From: Aedes albopictus
Lineage: Eukaryota; Arthropoda; Insecta; Diptera; Culicidae
NCBI RefSeq assembly: GCF_035046485.1
Contig: NC_085137.1
Coordinates: forward strand, 343,594,505 to 343,658,504
Direction: 5' to 3'
Length of the DNA stretch: 64,000 nt
Positions 33,836-45,140 of the stretch are shown here, piece by piece. Position 1 is the first letter of the stretch, and each line of letters starts with the position of its first letter. A program made the position numbers and the translations under genes. The notes under the pieces are model-generated. The model had not been told where the DNA came from and ran no database searches. It was given only the letters and a program-made list of their open reading frames with translations.

Positions 33836-34908
33836 CCCTGAAAATCTTTAAGGATCTTAATTGTTCTGTGCACTTGATATGTGTTGCAAAATTTAAAATA
33901 AGCTCAATATTGCTTTGCTTTATAGATTACCGTGCAAATGTTCAATCGTCTAAAATATTTGTTCACACGTCAAACACCAAAGAAAGTAGCAAGTAAACAA
34001 ACATGCACCACCCAAAAAGTGTAACCGACGCTTAAAATTTCTAGCAGCGAAACGATGCTAGAATGTATGCTAAAACTGGTGGGAACATATTGTGGTGTGA
34101 CAAAAACTTTCTGCAGGGGGTCGAATACGGTGCAAAAAAAGCAATAACTTGATATAATCCATGCTTAAATATAGTTTTCGTTCTGTGAAACTGAAATCTA
34201 TGATGCTTTCAGTCTTTCCCGAGCACGGTTCATCCGACTCTGTACATTAGCGCAACGTACGATGCACGATACAAGCTTATTTTTTCAATGATGTTAACAT
34301 TTTCGGCACAGCAACAAGCAATCACCATCGGAGGGCTCCTAAACTGCAATTAGTCGTTAGTCGTTTTGAACAGGAAAACAAGGCTGCCGGCCGACTAAAC
34401 CGTATGATGCTCCCAATAGCTCTGTTTGGCACATTTTGGAAGCCTTTCTCAAACCGTTACCCACCGCAATGTCATCCACAGCAGTATAGTCTGGAAAGAT
34501 GAATGACAACAACTTGATGATATATTGGGAGTTGAAATGATGTATCCCGGGAGTGCAAAATGTCTTTGCTCTAAAATTTTTGGTAGCAGTACAAACACAC
34601 TTCAAATTTATGACATTGGAGAAAATACACTAAAATGTATGTGCTTATCGCATACTGACCCCCCTCCCCCCTCGTAGACTTGTGTCCATACAAAAGTTTG
34701 AAAATTTGTATGGAGCGTAGACTTTAACCAAGCACAAAAAAAATTATCAGAAAATAGCCAAAAAACCCACATAGAAATTGAAAACAATATTTAAGAAATG
34801 TATGCGCCATTAAATATGAAGGCATCCGCAAACTTGAAATTCGCATATATAACACAATCATCTCTAGGTTATTAGACCGAAAATTCTACCAAATAGATCT
34901 GGATTATA
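33836..34908. other. Low-repeat stretch with a small MITE-like pair
   Basis: A short inverted pair (TAGACTTGTGTCCATACAAA near 34676 and TTTGTATGGAGCGTAGACTT near 34706) next to C runs may be a MITE remnant. Frame 34357-34605 (minus) is unsupported. No gene seen. Confidence 0.3.
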
Positions 34909-35080
34909 GTGGACCTAGTGTGATGGTTATAGTGCATGCCCTTTCCGCCGAGGACCTGGGTTCAAATACCACGTCCAAAAAACTTGCAAAATGTGAGCTC
35001 TAGATTCGGGATTTGAAACTGTGGGTCGCGAAATCAACTAACCTTGGGCTTAACATATTGTTTCAATAGCTGAAGAAAAA
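34909..35080 (+). mobile_element. tRNA-derived SINE (GTGGACCTGGTGTAATGG family), diverged
   Basis: GTGGACCTAGTGTGATGG head, B-box-like GGTTCAAATACC at about 34970, and body AAATGTGAGCTCTAGATTCGGG correspond to the SINE at 21037. Ends in an A-rich AAATAAATAAAAAAG tail. Confidence 0.7.
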
Positions 35081-35635
35081 ATAAATAAAAAAGATTTTTC
35101 AGAACTTATGTATTTGAAAAAAAAAACTCACCTAATATCACCAGTCCAAGGTATGTTGGTGAATAATTTGGTCTTTATTATAGAACCTGGAAGTGGTTTG
35201 TCTCTCGCTATTCGAGATGTTTTTCAAACACTTTTGAGTAACTTGAGATTACCAAAATCTTCGATAGATGATATGGAAATTTACACTATGAACTTGTAAT
35301 CGAATTTTTTTAGACATTTCGCGAAATTCCGTTTAATTTCCTCAAATTATATTTTTTGAAGGCGAAATTTTTAGAATTTGTTGAAACGAAACGAAATTCT
35401 AAATCATAAATGTCGCCCATTTGAATTCCGTGGAATTCCGCGGAATTTCGTTTCGAGGTGTGTTTGGTGAAATTTTTCGGTATACCGCATACCCTTAATC
35501 ATTTCGAAGGTGCAACCACGGGTGTGTGGGAGAATGACATCTAAGATAAAAAAAATATAGAGTTGTGAAAAATTGAACCGGTTAGGGAGGTATTTAAAAT
35601 GCAGTTGACTTTATATTTTATAGAATCTAACTTGT
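35081..35635. other. AT-rich stretch with GAAATTC words, no gene
   Basis: 35300-35480 contains GAAATTC/GAATTCCG words related to the dyad repeats. Frame 35108-35299 is unsupported. Confidence 0.35.
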
Positions 35636-35715
35636 TCGGTGGCTTAGTTGATTAGCGCCCGATTAGCGTTACGGAGTCATGGGTTCGAATCCCACTAAAA
35701 GAAGAAGGATTTTTA
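35636..35715 (+). mobile_element. tRNA-like SINE head
   Basis: GGTGGCTTAGTTGATTAGCGC resembles a tRNA D-arm/A-box region and GGGTTCGAATCCCAC is a near-perfect B box. No closing acceptor stem; the segment continues into AAGAAGAAGG. A SINE or pseudo-tRNA, not a functional gene. Confidence 0.55.
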
Positions 35716-35833
35716 CACAAATTTTCTATGTTGAGGCTTTGTCGACATGGGCCCTGAGTGTGCCTCTGCAGCGATGTCCTGCCGGATTCCAGCACAGCAG
35801 CGCTTCGTTGCATATTCCGTCTCCACCTTTTCG

Positions 35834-36054
35834 TAAGGTACACCGGGGCAAGTTGAAACGGGTGGGGCAAGATGAAACAGCGGGTTAACATGATATTTTC
35901 AGATGATGATAAACAATTTGATTGCCATAAAACATAGTTTTTGATTCAAACAATCTTTTAGCGAAGGATAAATTTCCAAATAATATTTAAATCTATTTCA
36001 AAACTTCGCGTTTCATCTTACCCCACCCGTTTCAACTTGCCCCGGTGTACCTTA
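35834..36054. mobile_element. TA-ended MITE with 46-bp inverted repeats
   Basis: The left end TAAGGTACACCGGGGCAAGT and the complement of the right end match over about 46 bp with one substitution, through GAAACGGGTGGGGCAAGATG. The TA at both ends fits a Tc1/mariner-type target. Non-coding 221 bp. Confidence 0.9.
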
Positions 36055-38165
36055 GTTTGTGGCTGACCAACTTCCTCTTTTGACATCTGTGTTTACTATA
36101 GTGTTCGAGATCCAGTTGTATGACCCGCAGATATCAGGTTGATGAAAAGCTGCAGATTCTGTGTGGTCTCTACTGATTCGCACCACGTTTCACTGGCGTA
36201 CAGCAGCACAGATTTAACGTTGGAATAGAAAATAAGAATTTTGATGCGTTACGTTGGATTATCTGTCTGGATCTATATTTCGTGAAGTCGCAAAAGAAGT
36301 CCTAGTCTGCTTCGGGAATTCCTCGGGAGTTTTTTTCTGAAATTTTTCTGAAATTCCTACGAGAATTCCTAATACACCTTCATCGGGCATTCTATCGAGA
36401 TTTGCTTTAGTAATTTTCCCCGTGCATTCTTTCGGAATTTCATTTTTTTTTTTTTTCAGAAATTCATTCAGATAATGATAAAGTTTTTCACAGCGATTCC
36501 TTTGCGAATTCTTTCAGGTTTTGCCTCGAGAATTTTTCAAGGGGTTCGTAGCATAAATCTTCGAGAAATTCTTTGAGGACTTCAGGAATTCCTTTAAAAA
36601 TTTCTCTCGGAATTAAATTGTGATGTTTTCAAGGACGCCTTGTGAAATTTATCAGAAGATGCGTTGGAGTTATTCTATAAAGATTCCTTCAGGAATTCAT
36701 CCAAGAGTTTCACGGAAAAATTCTCCATTAATTCGAACGAGAATGTCAGTATGTTTTTTCCGGGGATTTGTCCATGGTGTTATTTAAAAGTACAACGAAA
36801 TACTCCTTACGAAATCCTTCCTTACAGACTTTCAGGACTCATTGAGTATTTCTCCAAAAACCGTATGGAAAACTTTTCAAGGGGTTCTCAGGGGAATCCT
36901 CTTCAAACAATTCGTGGCATATCATCGAGATTTTTGATAGAGATTCCAAATTGATTTTTTTGCAAGATTCTTCGAGCAATTTATCCAAGGATTCCTAATG
37001 GAATTTTGTAAGGGTTTCGTTTCAGAGATTCATTCAGGAATTCGGTCTCGGATTTCATTAATATTTTACAGATACTTCAACGAGAGTTTGTCCTGTGTTT
37101 AGGAACATCGTCCAAGTACTTTATTGGGAAATTCCTTCAGGAATTTCATTTGTTACTTCTTCGAAGATTTCGTGAGAAATTCTCAGAAATTCCATTAAAA
37201 GTGTCTCAAAATATTTTTTAAGGAAAATTTCATTATAAATGCTTTAGAGATTTCTCCATGGTTACCCTGGGAAATATGTTATGAAGTTTCTTGTGAAATG
37301 CCAGTAATGATTCCTTTGGCAATTCCTCCAAGGATTTTGCCAGTAATTTCTTCAAGAATTTTTTGAACATTTTCCTCAGGAAATCCTTTGAAAAATATTA
37401 CAGAAATATTATCGGACATTTCTCCAGAAATGCTAAAGGGAATTCCTCAGGAGATTTAAACAGAAATTCCTCAATGTATTGCTTTGAGAATCCTTTCTGG
37501 GATTTGTTTGAAAAACATTTACGCATTCTTTCCAGAAATCTTGCGGAAAATCACTGAAAGTTTCCCCAAGGATTCATTCGCTAATATTTCTAAAATTTCT
37601 TGTGAAAACTTATCCTTAGAATACTAGGGGAACTGCCATATATATTCATGGAAAGATACTGCCCAGTTTATAACACTTAGAAATGTTTTCAGAGATTCCG
37701 TCAGAAATTTCTCCTGGAATTCTTTGAGGATTTCTTCAAAGGTAATTCCTCCAGAAATTCCAAAGCGTTTCGTGGAGAATTATTCAAGAAGTTCGTCGGA
37801 GAATACATCCATGGGTTCTTCAAACAATATTTTCATCATCAATTCTTGAGGAGATTTCTTTATGGTTTATTTGAGAATTTTTTCTAGTAAAATCTTGAAT
37901 AGTGCCTTCATCGGAAAACGATTGGAACTTTTTTCAATATTCCTTCATAATTTCTTTGGTCCATATTTTCTTCAAGAATTTCTTCAGGCATTTCGGGAAT
38001 CCGTATAAAAATGCTATTGGGAGTTCATTCTGGTAATTCAACAAGGATTCCCCAATGTATTGCTTTGGAAATCTCTTGTGAGAAAGCCTTCATGCATACT
38101 TTGTAGAATAATTATGGAAATCGCTGAACTTTTCTGCAAGGATTAATTTGCTGATTCTTGTTAAT
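36055..38165. repeat. Short unique part then degenerate dyad repeats, pyrimidine-rich strand
   Basis: 36055-36290 is unique-looking. From 36300 TTCCTTCAGGAATTC-like words dominate; frames 36664-36954 and 37363-37557 are repeat-derived. No gene seen. Confidence 0.55.
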
Positions 38166-39058
38166 CTTCACACCTAGAAAAAATCATGTAATTTTGGGTG
38201 TGCTGAACCTGACATATACGAGCGTCTTCAAAGACACAAAATTAGAGATCAAAACATGTAAATTTACGTCTTCGAAAACACCCTAAAATCAAACTTGTTT
38301 ATTCTTGGCGTCTAGCAATCGATAGAACCGAACCATCAGATAAATAGTATTGAAGTAAAATATTGAACTGGTTTCGAACACTGATTAAGAACGCTGATTG
38401 AGAGGCACACACTATACCTCTCAGCCATTTCACCGAGTTGAGAGTTAGTCGATAAATGTGAAACTGTTTCCACGTACCTGGTCGGACAGGTTTGTTGACA
38501 TCTTGTGTAACCAACTCGAACTTACAGGAAAGATGTAAAATTTCGTCATATGAGCCATTCAGTCATGAAATGTTTACGTAAACATTGATGGTTTACGTCA
38601 CGTGTAAATTCCTAGTTTTTTTTTGTTTGTTGTTCTGTGAATAGACTTAAAAATAAAAGTGCTCCAATACTGGTCAAATTCAGAAGGAATGATCTTTGTC
38701 AAAAAAAATTTAACCGTTAATTTTTTCACCATTAGGGTGGCCATTTTTGAAAAGCGTAGTCCAAAAAACGACATTTTTCTGTTGTTATTATTTTTAAATC
38801 GTCATTATTTTTAGGCCAATAGATCGATATGCAATCTTTTCTGACAAGTAAAAAGATTATTAGTTCTAGATTCAAAAAAAAAAATATCCCGAAAAAAAGT
38901 GGTAAACATTAATATGCAAAAATGGCTAAAATATAAATTTTTATGATTTTCACAGTGCAGGACTACAACGTTATTTTTTTTTATTTTTGTTTGTTTTTTT
39001 TTTGTTTTTGAGCTGTATTTTGGTTTTCGAAAATTTAAAATTTTGTGCTGAAATACGT
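38166..39058. other. AT-rich stretch, possible decayed foldback element
   Basis: CACCTAGAAAAAATCATGTAATTTTG (about 38170) and GTAAATTCCTAGTTTTTTTTT (about 38600) could be the weak ends of an old element, and the TTTACGTAAAC words between them resemble the foldback at 41795. Support is too thin for a separate call. No gene seen. Confidence 0.3.
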
Positions 39059-39251
39059 TCTTCTTCTTCTTTGCGGCTCTACGTCCCCACTGGGACTTGG
39101 CCTGCCTCGCTTCAACTTAGTGTTCTTTGATACACTATGCCCAGGGAGTCGAAAAAATTTTCCCGACCGGAACGGGAATCGAACCTGCCGTCTTCGGATT
39201 GGCGATCCTTGGCCTTAACCACTAGGCTAACTGGAGACCCCCTGGACTGGA
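39059..39251 (-). mobile_element. Feilai-like SINE with 9-bp target duplication and internal deletion
   Basis: On the minus strand it runs from GGGGTCTCCAGTTAGCC through the A box GTGGTTAAGGCC and B box GGTTCGATTCCCGTTCCGG to GCCAAGTCCCAGTGGGGACG and AAGAAGAAG. The 9-bp GAAATACGT lies at 39050-39058 and again at 39252-39260. Compared with the copy at 32851 it lacks the middle block (GCAATGGCAGGCAAAG...GTGGAAGTGCTC), an internal deletion of roughly 70-80 bp. Confidence 0.9.
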
Positions 39252-39984
39252 GAAATACGTATGGAAGGAAATACGTCTCCATCATTTCAAAATAGCCGCT
39301 CATTTTTTTTTTTTTAGTTTTTGTTGTTATTTTTTTCCTATTTTTATATACATTCAGCAATGGAATACTGGATTAGCTTCATTTAGTAAAAAATACCGGC
39401 GAATTCGCCTGCTGTAGAGTGATAATCCTCCATGAATTCTTTAGAAGTTCCGTATGCATTCCTCCATAAATTAAGTCCGGTTTTTCTACGGAGGTTTCTT
39501 CTCAGATTCTACCTAAAGTTCTTTCTGAGATTCATTGGGAAGCTTCTTCAGGAATTCCTCCAGGAGTGCCTTCAGAGATTGATCTAAGAGTTCTTTCTCA
39601 GAGGAGGAGGAGTTGCTACTGAAACTACTCTAGCAGTTTCTTCTGATGTTCCCCCAGGAGTTAATTCTGGGAATCCTCAAGAAGTGGCTTCTTAGATTCG
39701 CCAATTCCTCCAACAGTTCTTTCTGGGAATTCTTTAATAGTTTCTTCTGAAAATCCATTTAAAAATTATGATTTTCCTTCAGGCGTTCTTTCCTGGATTC
39801 CTCCAGGAACTCCTTCTATGATTCCTTGATAAATTTATCTCAAACTTTTTTTTTTTTGGAATTCCTTCAGGATTTTCTCCGGTGATTACACTAGAAGTTC
39901 TATGTGTGGGATTCCTTCACGAAATTCACCCTTGATAATTTCCTGGTTTCCTCCAGAAGTTCTTTCCAGGGTTACTTAAGAAGT
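39252..39984. repeat. Short AT-rich part then dyad repeats, pyrimidine-rich strand
   Basis: 39420-39985 consists of TTCTTCAGGAATTCCTCCAGGAG-like words. No gene seen. Confidence 0.5.
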
Positions 39985-41336
39985 TACAGGGTGCGGCAGA
40001 AAAAAATGCGAAAAGTTCAAGGCACTATTACACGCTAAATATGGGATATATATGACAATTTTTTCATGACAGTGTATCAGTCAATGTCTATATTCTAGGA
40101 CTGAAAAATATAAATGAACATATTTGATGTTTAACATGTAATAATGTAAGCCTAATATGCGGGTATCAATAAACTGCGCGTCCAATGGTCATAAAACAAA
40201 ATGACTATAGAGTAAGGTGGGGCAAAAGTTCGACCCTAGTTGTAAATTCAATATTTTTCAAGAAATCGAAGCTAATATAAATAAATGAATACCGTATGGT
40301 GATTCTACCATCCATGAGCTAAAATTTTGCTGAACAAAGTTACGCCAAATGTCTTTTCAATTTTGAGTTACAGCACTTTTGGTATGTGTGTGTCTAATTC
40401 GAACTCTTGCCCCACCACTGGGGCAAAAGTTCGAATCTAGTGTTTGTGGTATTTCGATAACCGTAGCATACTATTTCGACACTTTGGTAATAGGAATACC
40501 TAAAACCAATTGATATTTGATGTTGGAACTGGAATACATTTTAAAGTTTGATCTGGATTTTACCCAAATCAGGGTTAAATTTACTTCACCAAAAATTAGT
40601 AGTTTTCCGCCAAATTCACATAAAACAACATTTTTTTTCAACTTTGATCGGATTTTCTCACTAATCCCATCATTTTCAGAGATAATATGTACATTTTGCG
40701 GAATTTTAGAGTTTTACCTAAAGTTGCCACATGACTCGAACTCTTGCCCCACAATTCGAACTTTTGCCCCACTATGTGTAAAATATGATTTCGAAATCTT
40801 TTTTGCAAAAAGTTATACATGCTAAAGCATCTTCAAAATATACCTAGTTACGCCCCAAAATAAAATATCGAATTCGATTTTATTACAATTCCATTCCATG
40901 CGTTGGAAGTAGCATCGCATATTACAATTTTTTGATCAAAAACCAACATTTTGTCATAACTTTTCGAAATATTGATCAATTTTCATAATTTTTGGAGTGA
41001 AAGACTCTTTTTCAAAAAGGCTTCGAACAACCTTGACACCCGAAAGATATTACTTGAATTAAGCTCAAAAACTTCAAAAGAAACTCTTGCCCCACTCGAA
41101 CTTTTGCCCCACTTTACTCTAACAGTAATAAAATTAGCTTAAATTCGATGAACAACCAGACCACACTGATCCAAAGCCATGTAATTTCACATACTAGATG
41201 AAATAAGTACATATATTTGATGATACTGTAGAGAAAATTAAACAATTTGTTTTATCAGATACGAAATTTAGCGACCTGTGTACTTTTCAGCGGTTTGAAA
41301 ATTCTGATAGTCTTCAGTTTCAGACGCCGCCCTGTA
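39985..41336. mobile_element. TACAGGG-ended DNA element interrupted by a MITE
   Basis: Ends TTACAGGGTGCGGCAG and CAGACGCCGCCCTGTAA are imperfect inverted repeats with a TA target at each edge. The element is broken at 40208-41121 by a TA-ended MITE; without it about 440 bp remain, non-coding. Confidence 0.65.
40208..41121. mobile_element. Nested TA-ended element with 27-bp inverted repeats and internal copies of the end motif
   Basis: Ends TAGAGTAAGGTGGGGCAAAAG and its complement (one mismatch over 27 bp). The terminal word CGAACTTTTGCCCCAC recurs internally in both orientations (about 40400-40440, 40736-40772, 41083-41110), suggesting a repeated transposase-binding-like site. Frames 40517-40825 and 40638-40820 are unsupported. 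Confidence 0.85.
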
Positions 41337-41794
41337 AAGGTTAGTGACCAAAATGAGAAAATTTTTAATTAACTTTTCAGAAAACTAGCCTATTAGAGAT
41401 CATGGAACGTTGAAACAAAGATTGGTTAACGTCAAATGGACGAAAAAGAGGTTTGAAGTTATTATTATAATTATTATTTATTTTTTAACTAAAAATTTTG
41501 AAAGAGGGAAAAACCCCTTTGAGTGATTTCCGCAATTTTGAAATCTTTCTCAAAAAGGCACAAAACCTCTTCATCTTTTCAAAAAAAAAACATTACAATA
41601 TAAACTATATCTAAAGGCTCCTCCGGAAAACAATCCATAACCGAGCCGCAATCTTGAATGGGATTCGCTAAGGGATGAACAAAGGCCAATGTACTCTGTC
41701 TGGAACGGAATTTCGAAGACTGAAAAAAAAAACAAACAAAGGCAAGAGGTTTGAAGTTGAAAAACACTTTCGCATTTTTTTCCTGCCGCATACT
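41337..41794. other. AT-rich stretch, no gene
   Basis: TTATTATTATT-rich (41458-41485) DNA. Overlapping frames 41579-41842 (minus) and 41675-41926 (plus) are AT-rich and unsupported. Confidence 0.35.
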
Positions 41795-42096
41795 GTACAC
41801 AGAAAAAAATATGTAATTAAAATTCAGCGAGAAATCATGCACATAAAGGGAATGCTAGAGTTAGTGCAGATTTACATGAGATATCATGTAAAATTACGTT
41901 ACGTTCGTGTAAATTTCCGCCAATAGTCGCGTAACCGGTTGGAGTCCATGATGGTTTCCGCGATGGTTGGCGGAAATTTACACGATGGTAATGTAATTTT
42001 ACATTATATCTCATGTAAAAGTGCACTAACTCTAGCATTCCCTTTATGTGCATGATTTCTCGCTGAAATTTAATTACATATTTTTTTTCTGTGTAC
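41795..42096. mobile_element. Foldback MITE with GTACACAG ends and about 130-bp arms
   Basis: GTACACAGAAAAAAATATG at the left pairs with CATATTTTTTTTCTGTGTAC at the right. Pairing continues through CAGCGAGAAATCATGCACAT, GGGAATGCTAGAGTTAGTGC and GTGTAAATTTCCGCC to a loop of about 50 bp. Nearly the whole 302 bp is palindromic. Confidence 0.9.
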
Positions 42097-42378
42097 TTAT
42101 TGGCATTCCTTCAGAAATTCCAGGACCTTCATCCAACGGTCCGTTCTCGCCTTCCATCAATCACATTCTGTTTTTGTTGCTTTTTGATTAATTTTTAAAA
42201 CTTTTCTAATAGCTTTTCTAGTTGAAGTTGGTTCTAAAAAGCATCAGTACCTGGTCTACATGAACTCGGAGTCACACCAAACTGTCTTGAGGTGCCAAAA
42301 TTAGCCAAATATTTGAAAAAAAAATGCTTAAAAGACCAAATAATTAAAATAATGGTTTCGGATGGTTTCGGCAAAGTT

Positions 42379-42568
42379 CTGTTTCTTATTCTTCTTCTTG
42401 GCGTAAGACCCCCACTGGGACAAAGCCTGTTTTCAGCCAAATGTTCTATTAGCGCCGGCAATGACCTTTTTGCATTGTATATCGTGTGGCAGGCACGAAT
42501 ATACTCTTGCCCAAGCAAGTCAAGGATATTTTCATTACGAAAAGTCCCTGAACTGATCGGGAATCGAT
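42379..42568 (-). mobile_element. Feilai-related SINE, 5' truncated
   Basis: On the minus strand it starts inside the B box (CGATTCCCGATCAG) and continues through GGTCATTGCCGGCGC and AGGCTTTGTCCCAGTGGGGG to AAGAAGAAGAATAAGAA. Diverged relative to 39059. Confidence 0.7.
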
Positions 42569-42571
42569 TAA

Positions 42572-43056
42572 AGCGAAACAAAAAAACACAGAAACAGAGT
42601 AACAGAGAAATAGAAAAACAGGGAAACTGATAAACAAAGAAACAAAGAAATAGAGAAACAGAGCAACAGAGCAACAGAAAAACAGGGAAACAGAGAGACA
42701 GAGAAACAGAGAAGCAAATAACCAGATAAATAGAGAAATAGAGAAACAGAGAAACAGAGAATCAGAGAAACAGAGAACAAGAAACAGAGAAACAGAGAAA
42801 CAGAGGAACATATTAACAGAGCAGCAGAAAAACAGAGAAACAGATAATTAAACAAACAGAGAAACAGAGGAACAGAGAAACAGAGCAACAGAGAAACAGA
42901 GAAACAGAGAAACAGAGAAACAGAGAAACAGAGAAACAGAGAAACAGAGAAACAGAGAAACAGAGAAACAGAGAAACAGAGAAACGGAGAAATGGAGAAA
43001 CAGAGAAACAGACAAATAGAGAGGCAAAGACACAGAGAAAAAGAGAAACAGAGAAT
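42572..43056. repeat. 8-bp satellite (AGAAACAG)n
   Basis: Period 8, most regular at 42885-42985, more degenerate toward 42572 where units vary (AGAGCAACAG, AGAAATAG). Since 8 is not a multiple of three, every minus frame reads the same leucine, phenylalanine, serine and cysteine-rich 8-residue period, giving spurious frames up to 175 codons (42568-43095). Not a gene. Confidence 0.95.
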
Positions 43057-44899
43057 GCCTATAGAGACCCTCTCGTCATAGCGTATGTCATACAAAAAGG
43101 TGACATTTAAGAGTCACAAGAACCATGGATCGAGGTAAATCCCAGATAACCGAACCCAAATCTGCTTATTCAACCCAAACCGAATCTCTTCGTTTAACCC
43201 GTAATCACCACCATCAGCCAGCTAAATTTGAGCGGAAAATCCCTGTCGGCAGGCTTGCTAATAATACTGGTGGCTACAACTTTTGAGATCGCAAAATTTG
43301 TGTGGCCGAGACTCATCTGGCAGACGACGCCCGGCAAATTCGCATATTGTGGCCATGAATGTGTGGCTTTGGCAGCCCCCCACTGCGCTAGTTGACTACT
43401 GCCCTGCCACTTCCAAAATATCCTACAAGTTCAGAGAACGTAAAATGAAGACTTTAAGGCGGGGGAGTTTTCACATTTCGGTTCTGGCTTTCTACCGAAT
43501 AGGCGAACCGCTTTTTTGTTTCCTATTTGAGCACTTGTGCCAACCCAAAAGCTATCGCTTGTGCTCTCGCTTCTGTGGCAGAAGCGCTTTCATTAATATA
43601 TTTGTCGGGATTAGGCTAAAACTTTGACCGGACTGTGGAAGCCCATCCGGAATCAAAACACTAGGCAATGAAAATTATTTTTTAAAGCAAAACTTTCTCT
43701 TCCGAAGCGGAGGCGTTATGAGCTCAAGGATGAGAAATGGCTTTCAATTATTTCGGATTACAATAACAAATTCAATTATTTATGGCTCCCATAGTATTCC
43801 GAGAACTGAGAACATTTTGATTAATTGCAATTTCTTTTTCTATCGTTTCAGGTAATGATTGGAGATTCATCATCCAACTGGGAAAATCAACGGAGGGTAG
43901 CAGGTGAAAAATTTCCTTTCTAGTCTGCTCAATCCTTTGCGTCATCACCGATTGGGGCTTTCTTTCACTCCGTAACGAACCTTCCATCCCCATTAAATTA
44001 CCCAGCAAATTCAATTTGCTTCTTTCGGAACTACACATGTTCTGCCTTAACGCCTCCCCCCCTTCAGCAGCCTCACCAAATGAACGGGCGCATACAAATG
44101 TGGGCTTCGGATGTGTCTTGGAAAGCTGAACGCACTCTGTAAAATCCATTTGCGACAGCTGTCGTGTGTCACTTAAGTATTCAACACCAGCCCAGAGTGC
44201 GGGCGCACACGCTTTCCGATGGGTTTGTAGACCATAGTCTAACCGTGCGTGCAGCAGGGGAGACCCATCTCTCTTTCAACCGGGTATCAATTACAAAAGG
44301 TTCCCATGAGGAGAATTCTTTTCGTTTTTTTTTTTGTCGAGAGATGGAAGAAAAATACGAATGATAACGGAAGGAGTTCGGAAGTGTGCGATAATTTATC
44401 GAATCAATCCTTGGAGCTTTTTTTCGGCGAGTGTTTCGAAATGGGTATTTTGGGCGTTGAGTGGGAAATAGGCGTATCTGAAAAAGTATTTGTCATTAGT
44501 AACTGGTGAAAGTGATTTTGGTTTTTAAAAGAGGTCTGAAAAACCACTAAATAGTGTATTAGCTGGGTCGGGTTCATAAATCGTCCATCCGTCATGTGGT
44601 TGTATAACAACCTTAATTTGAAAGCACGGCTGCACCTAATTGAAATTTATTTTGGTTTCAGATCCTTTCTTACTAGAAGCATTTTAAAATATGTATATCT
44701 ATTAGGCTGAGTAATTAATACGATGGCAATTTGGTCAAGCACTAAAGTCAAAACTTTTATTACTCTATTAACTTAAATCTTCTACAAGAATTTATAATGA
44801 CATTTTTTTCAAAAAGCATCACTTAAATGTTTCTACTATTATCCAGATGAGTTGTCTAATAATCCATTAAAAATGTTGACAACAGTGCTTGAATTGAAA
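43057..44899. other. Low-repeat stretch, no supported gene
   Basis: About 1.8 kb of single-copy-looking, moderately GC-rich DNA (43200-44340). Frames 43283-43627, 43772-44149 (minus) and 44164-44509 show no domain I can name. An acceptor-like TCTTTTTCTATCGTTTCAG ends at 43852. Possible unrecognised exon or conserved non-coding DNA. Confidence 0.3.
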
Positions 44900-45140
44900 A
44901 AAAAAAATCCTTGTAGAAACTTTTGAAGCATCTTCTTTGAGCATCAAATATCAAAAGATAATCCATGAGACATCCATGTAGAAATCTTTGAAGAAATCTT
45001 TAGAGAAACTCCTGGAAGAATTTGAACAGCAATCATTAGAGAAATCTTGTGGGAGGCTTTACAAAAATTCTTGATGGAATGCTTTGAGAAATTTTTGAAG
45101 ATAAACTCGATGGATTCTCCGAAAAAATACCTCCTTGATT
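44900..45140. repeat. Degenerate dyad repeats, purine-rich strand
   Basis: GAAATCTTTGAAGAAATC-like words; the strand sense switches at about 45140 into the pyrimidine-rich array that follows. Confidence 0.55.

Noticed and set aside
34640..34745. Another TTA-type MITE next to the C run at 34660
   Set aside because: The inverted pair TAGACTTGTG/AGCGTAGACTT is short and no target duplication can be placed.
35636..35715. Functional tRNA gene (good B box GGTTCGAATCC)
   Set aside because: No acceptor stem closes and the D-arm region does not fit; tRNA-derived SINE heads are abundant in the window. The same reasoning applies to 14052, 21037, 28851 and 34909.
38166..38610. A second foldback element related to 41795-42096
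   Set aside because: The end similarity is limited to CTAG plus A or T runs and a few ACGTAAAC words; not enough for a call.
42568..43095. 175-codon minus-strand frame rich in L, F, S and C that resembles a membrane protein
   Set aside because: It is the translation of an 8-bp satellite.
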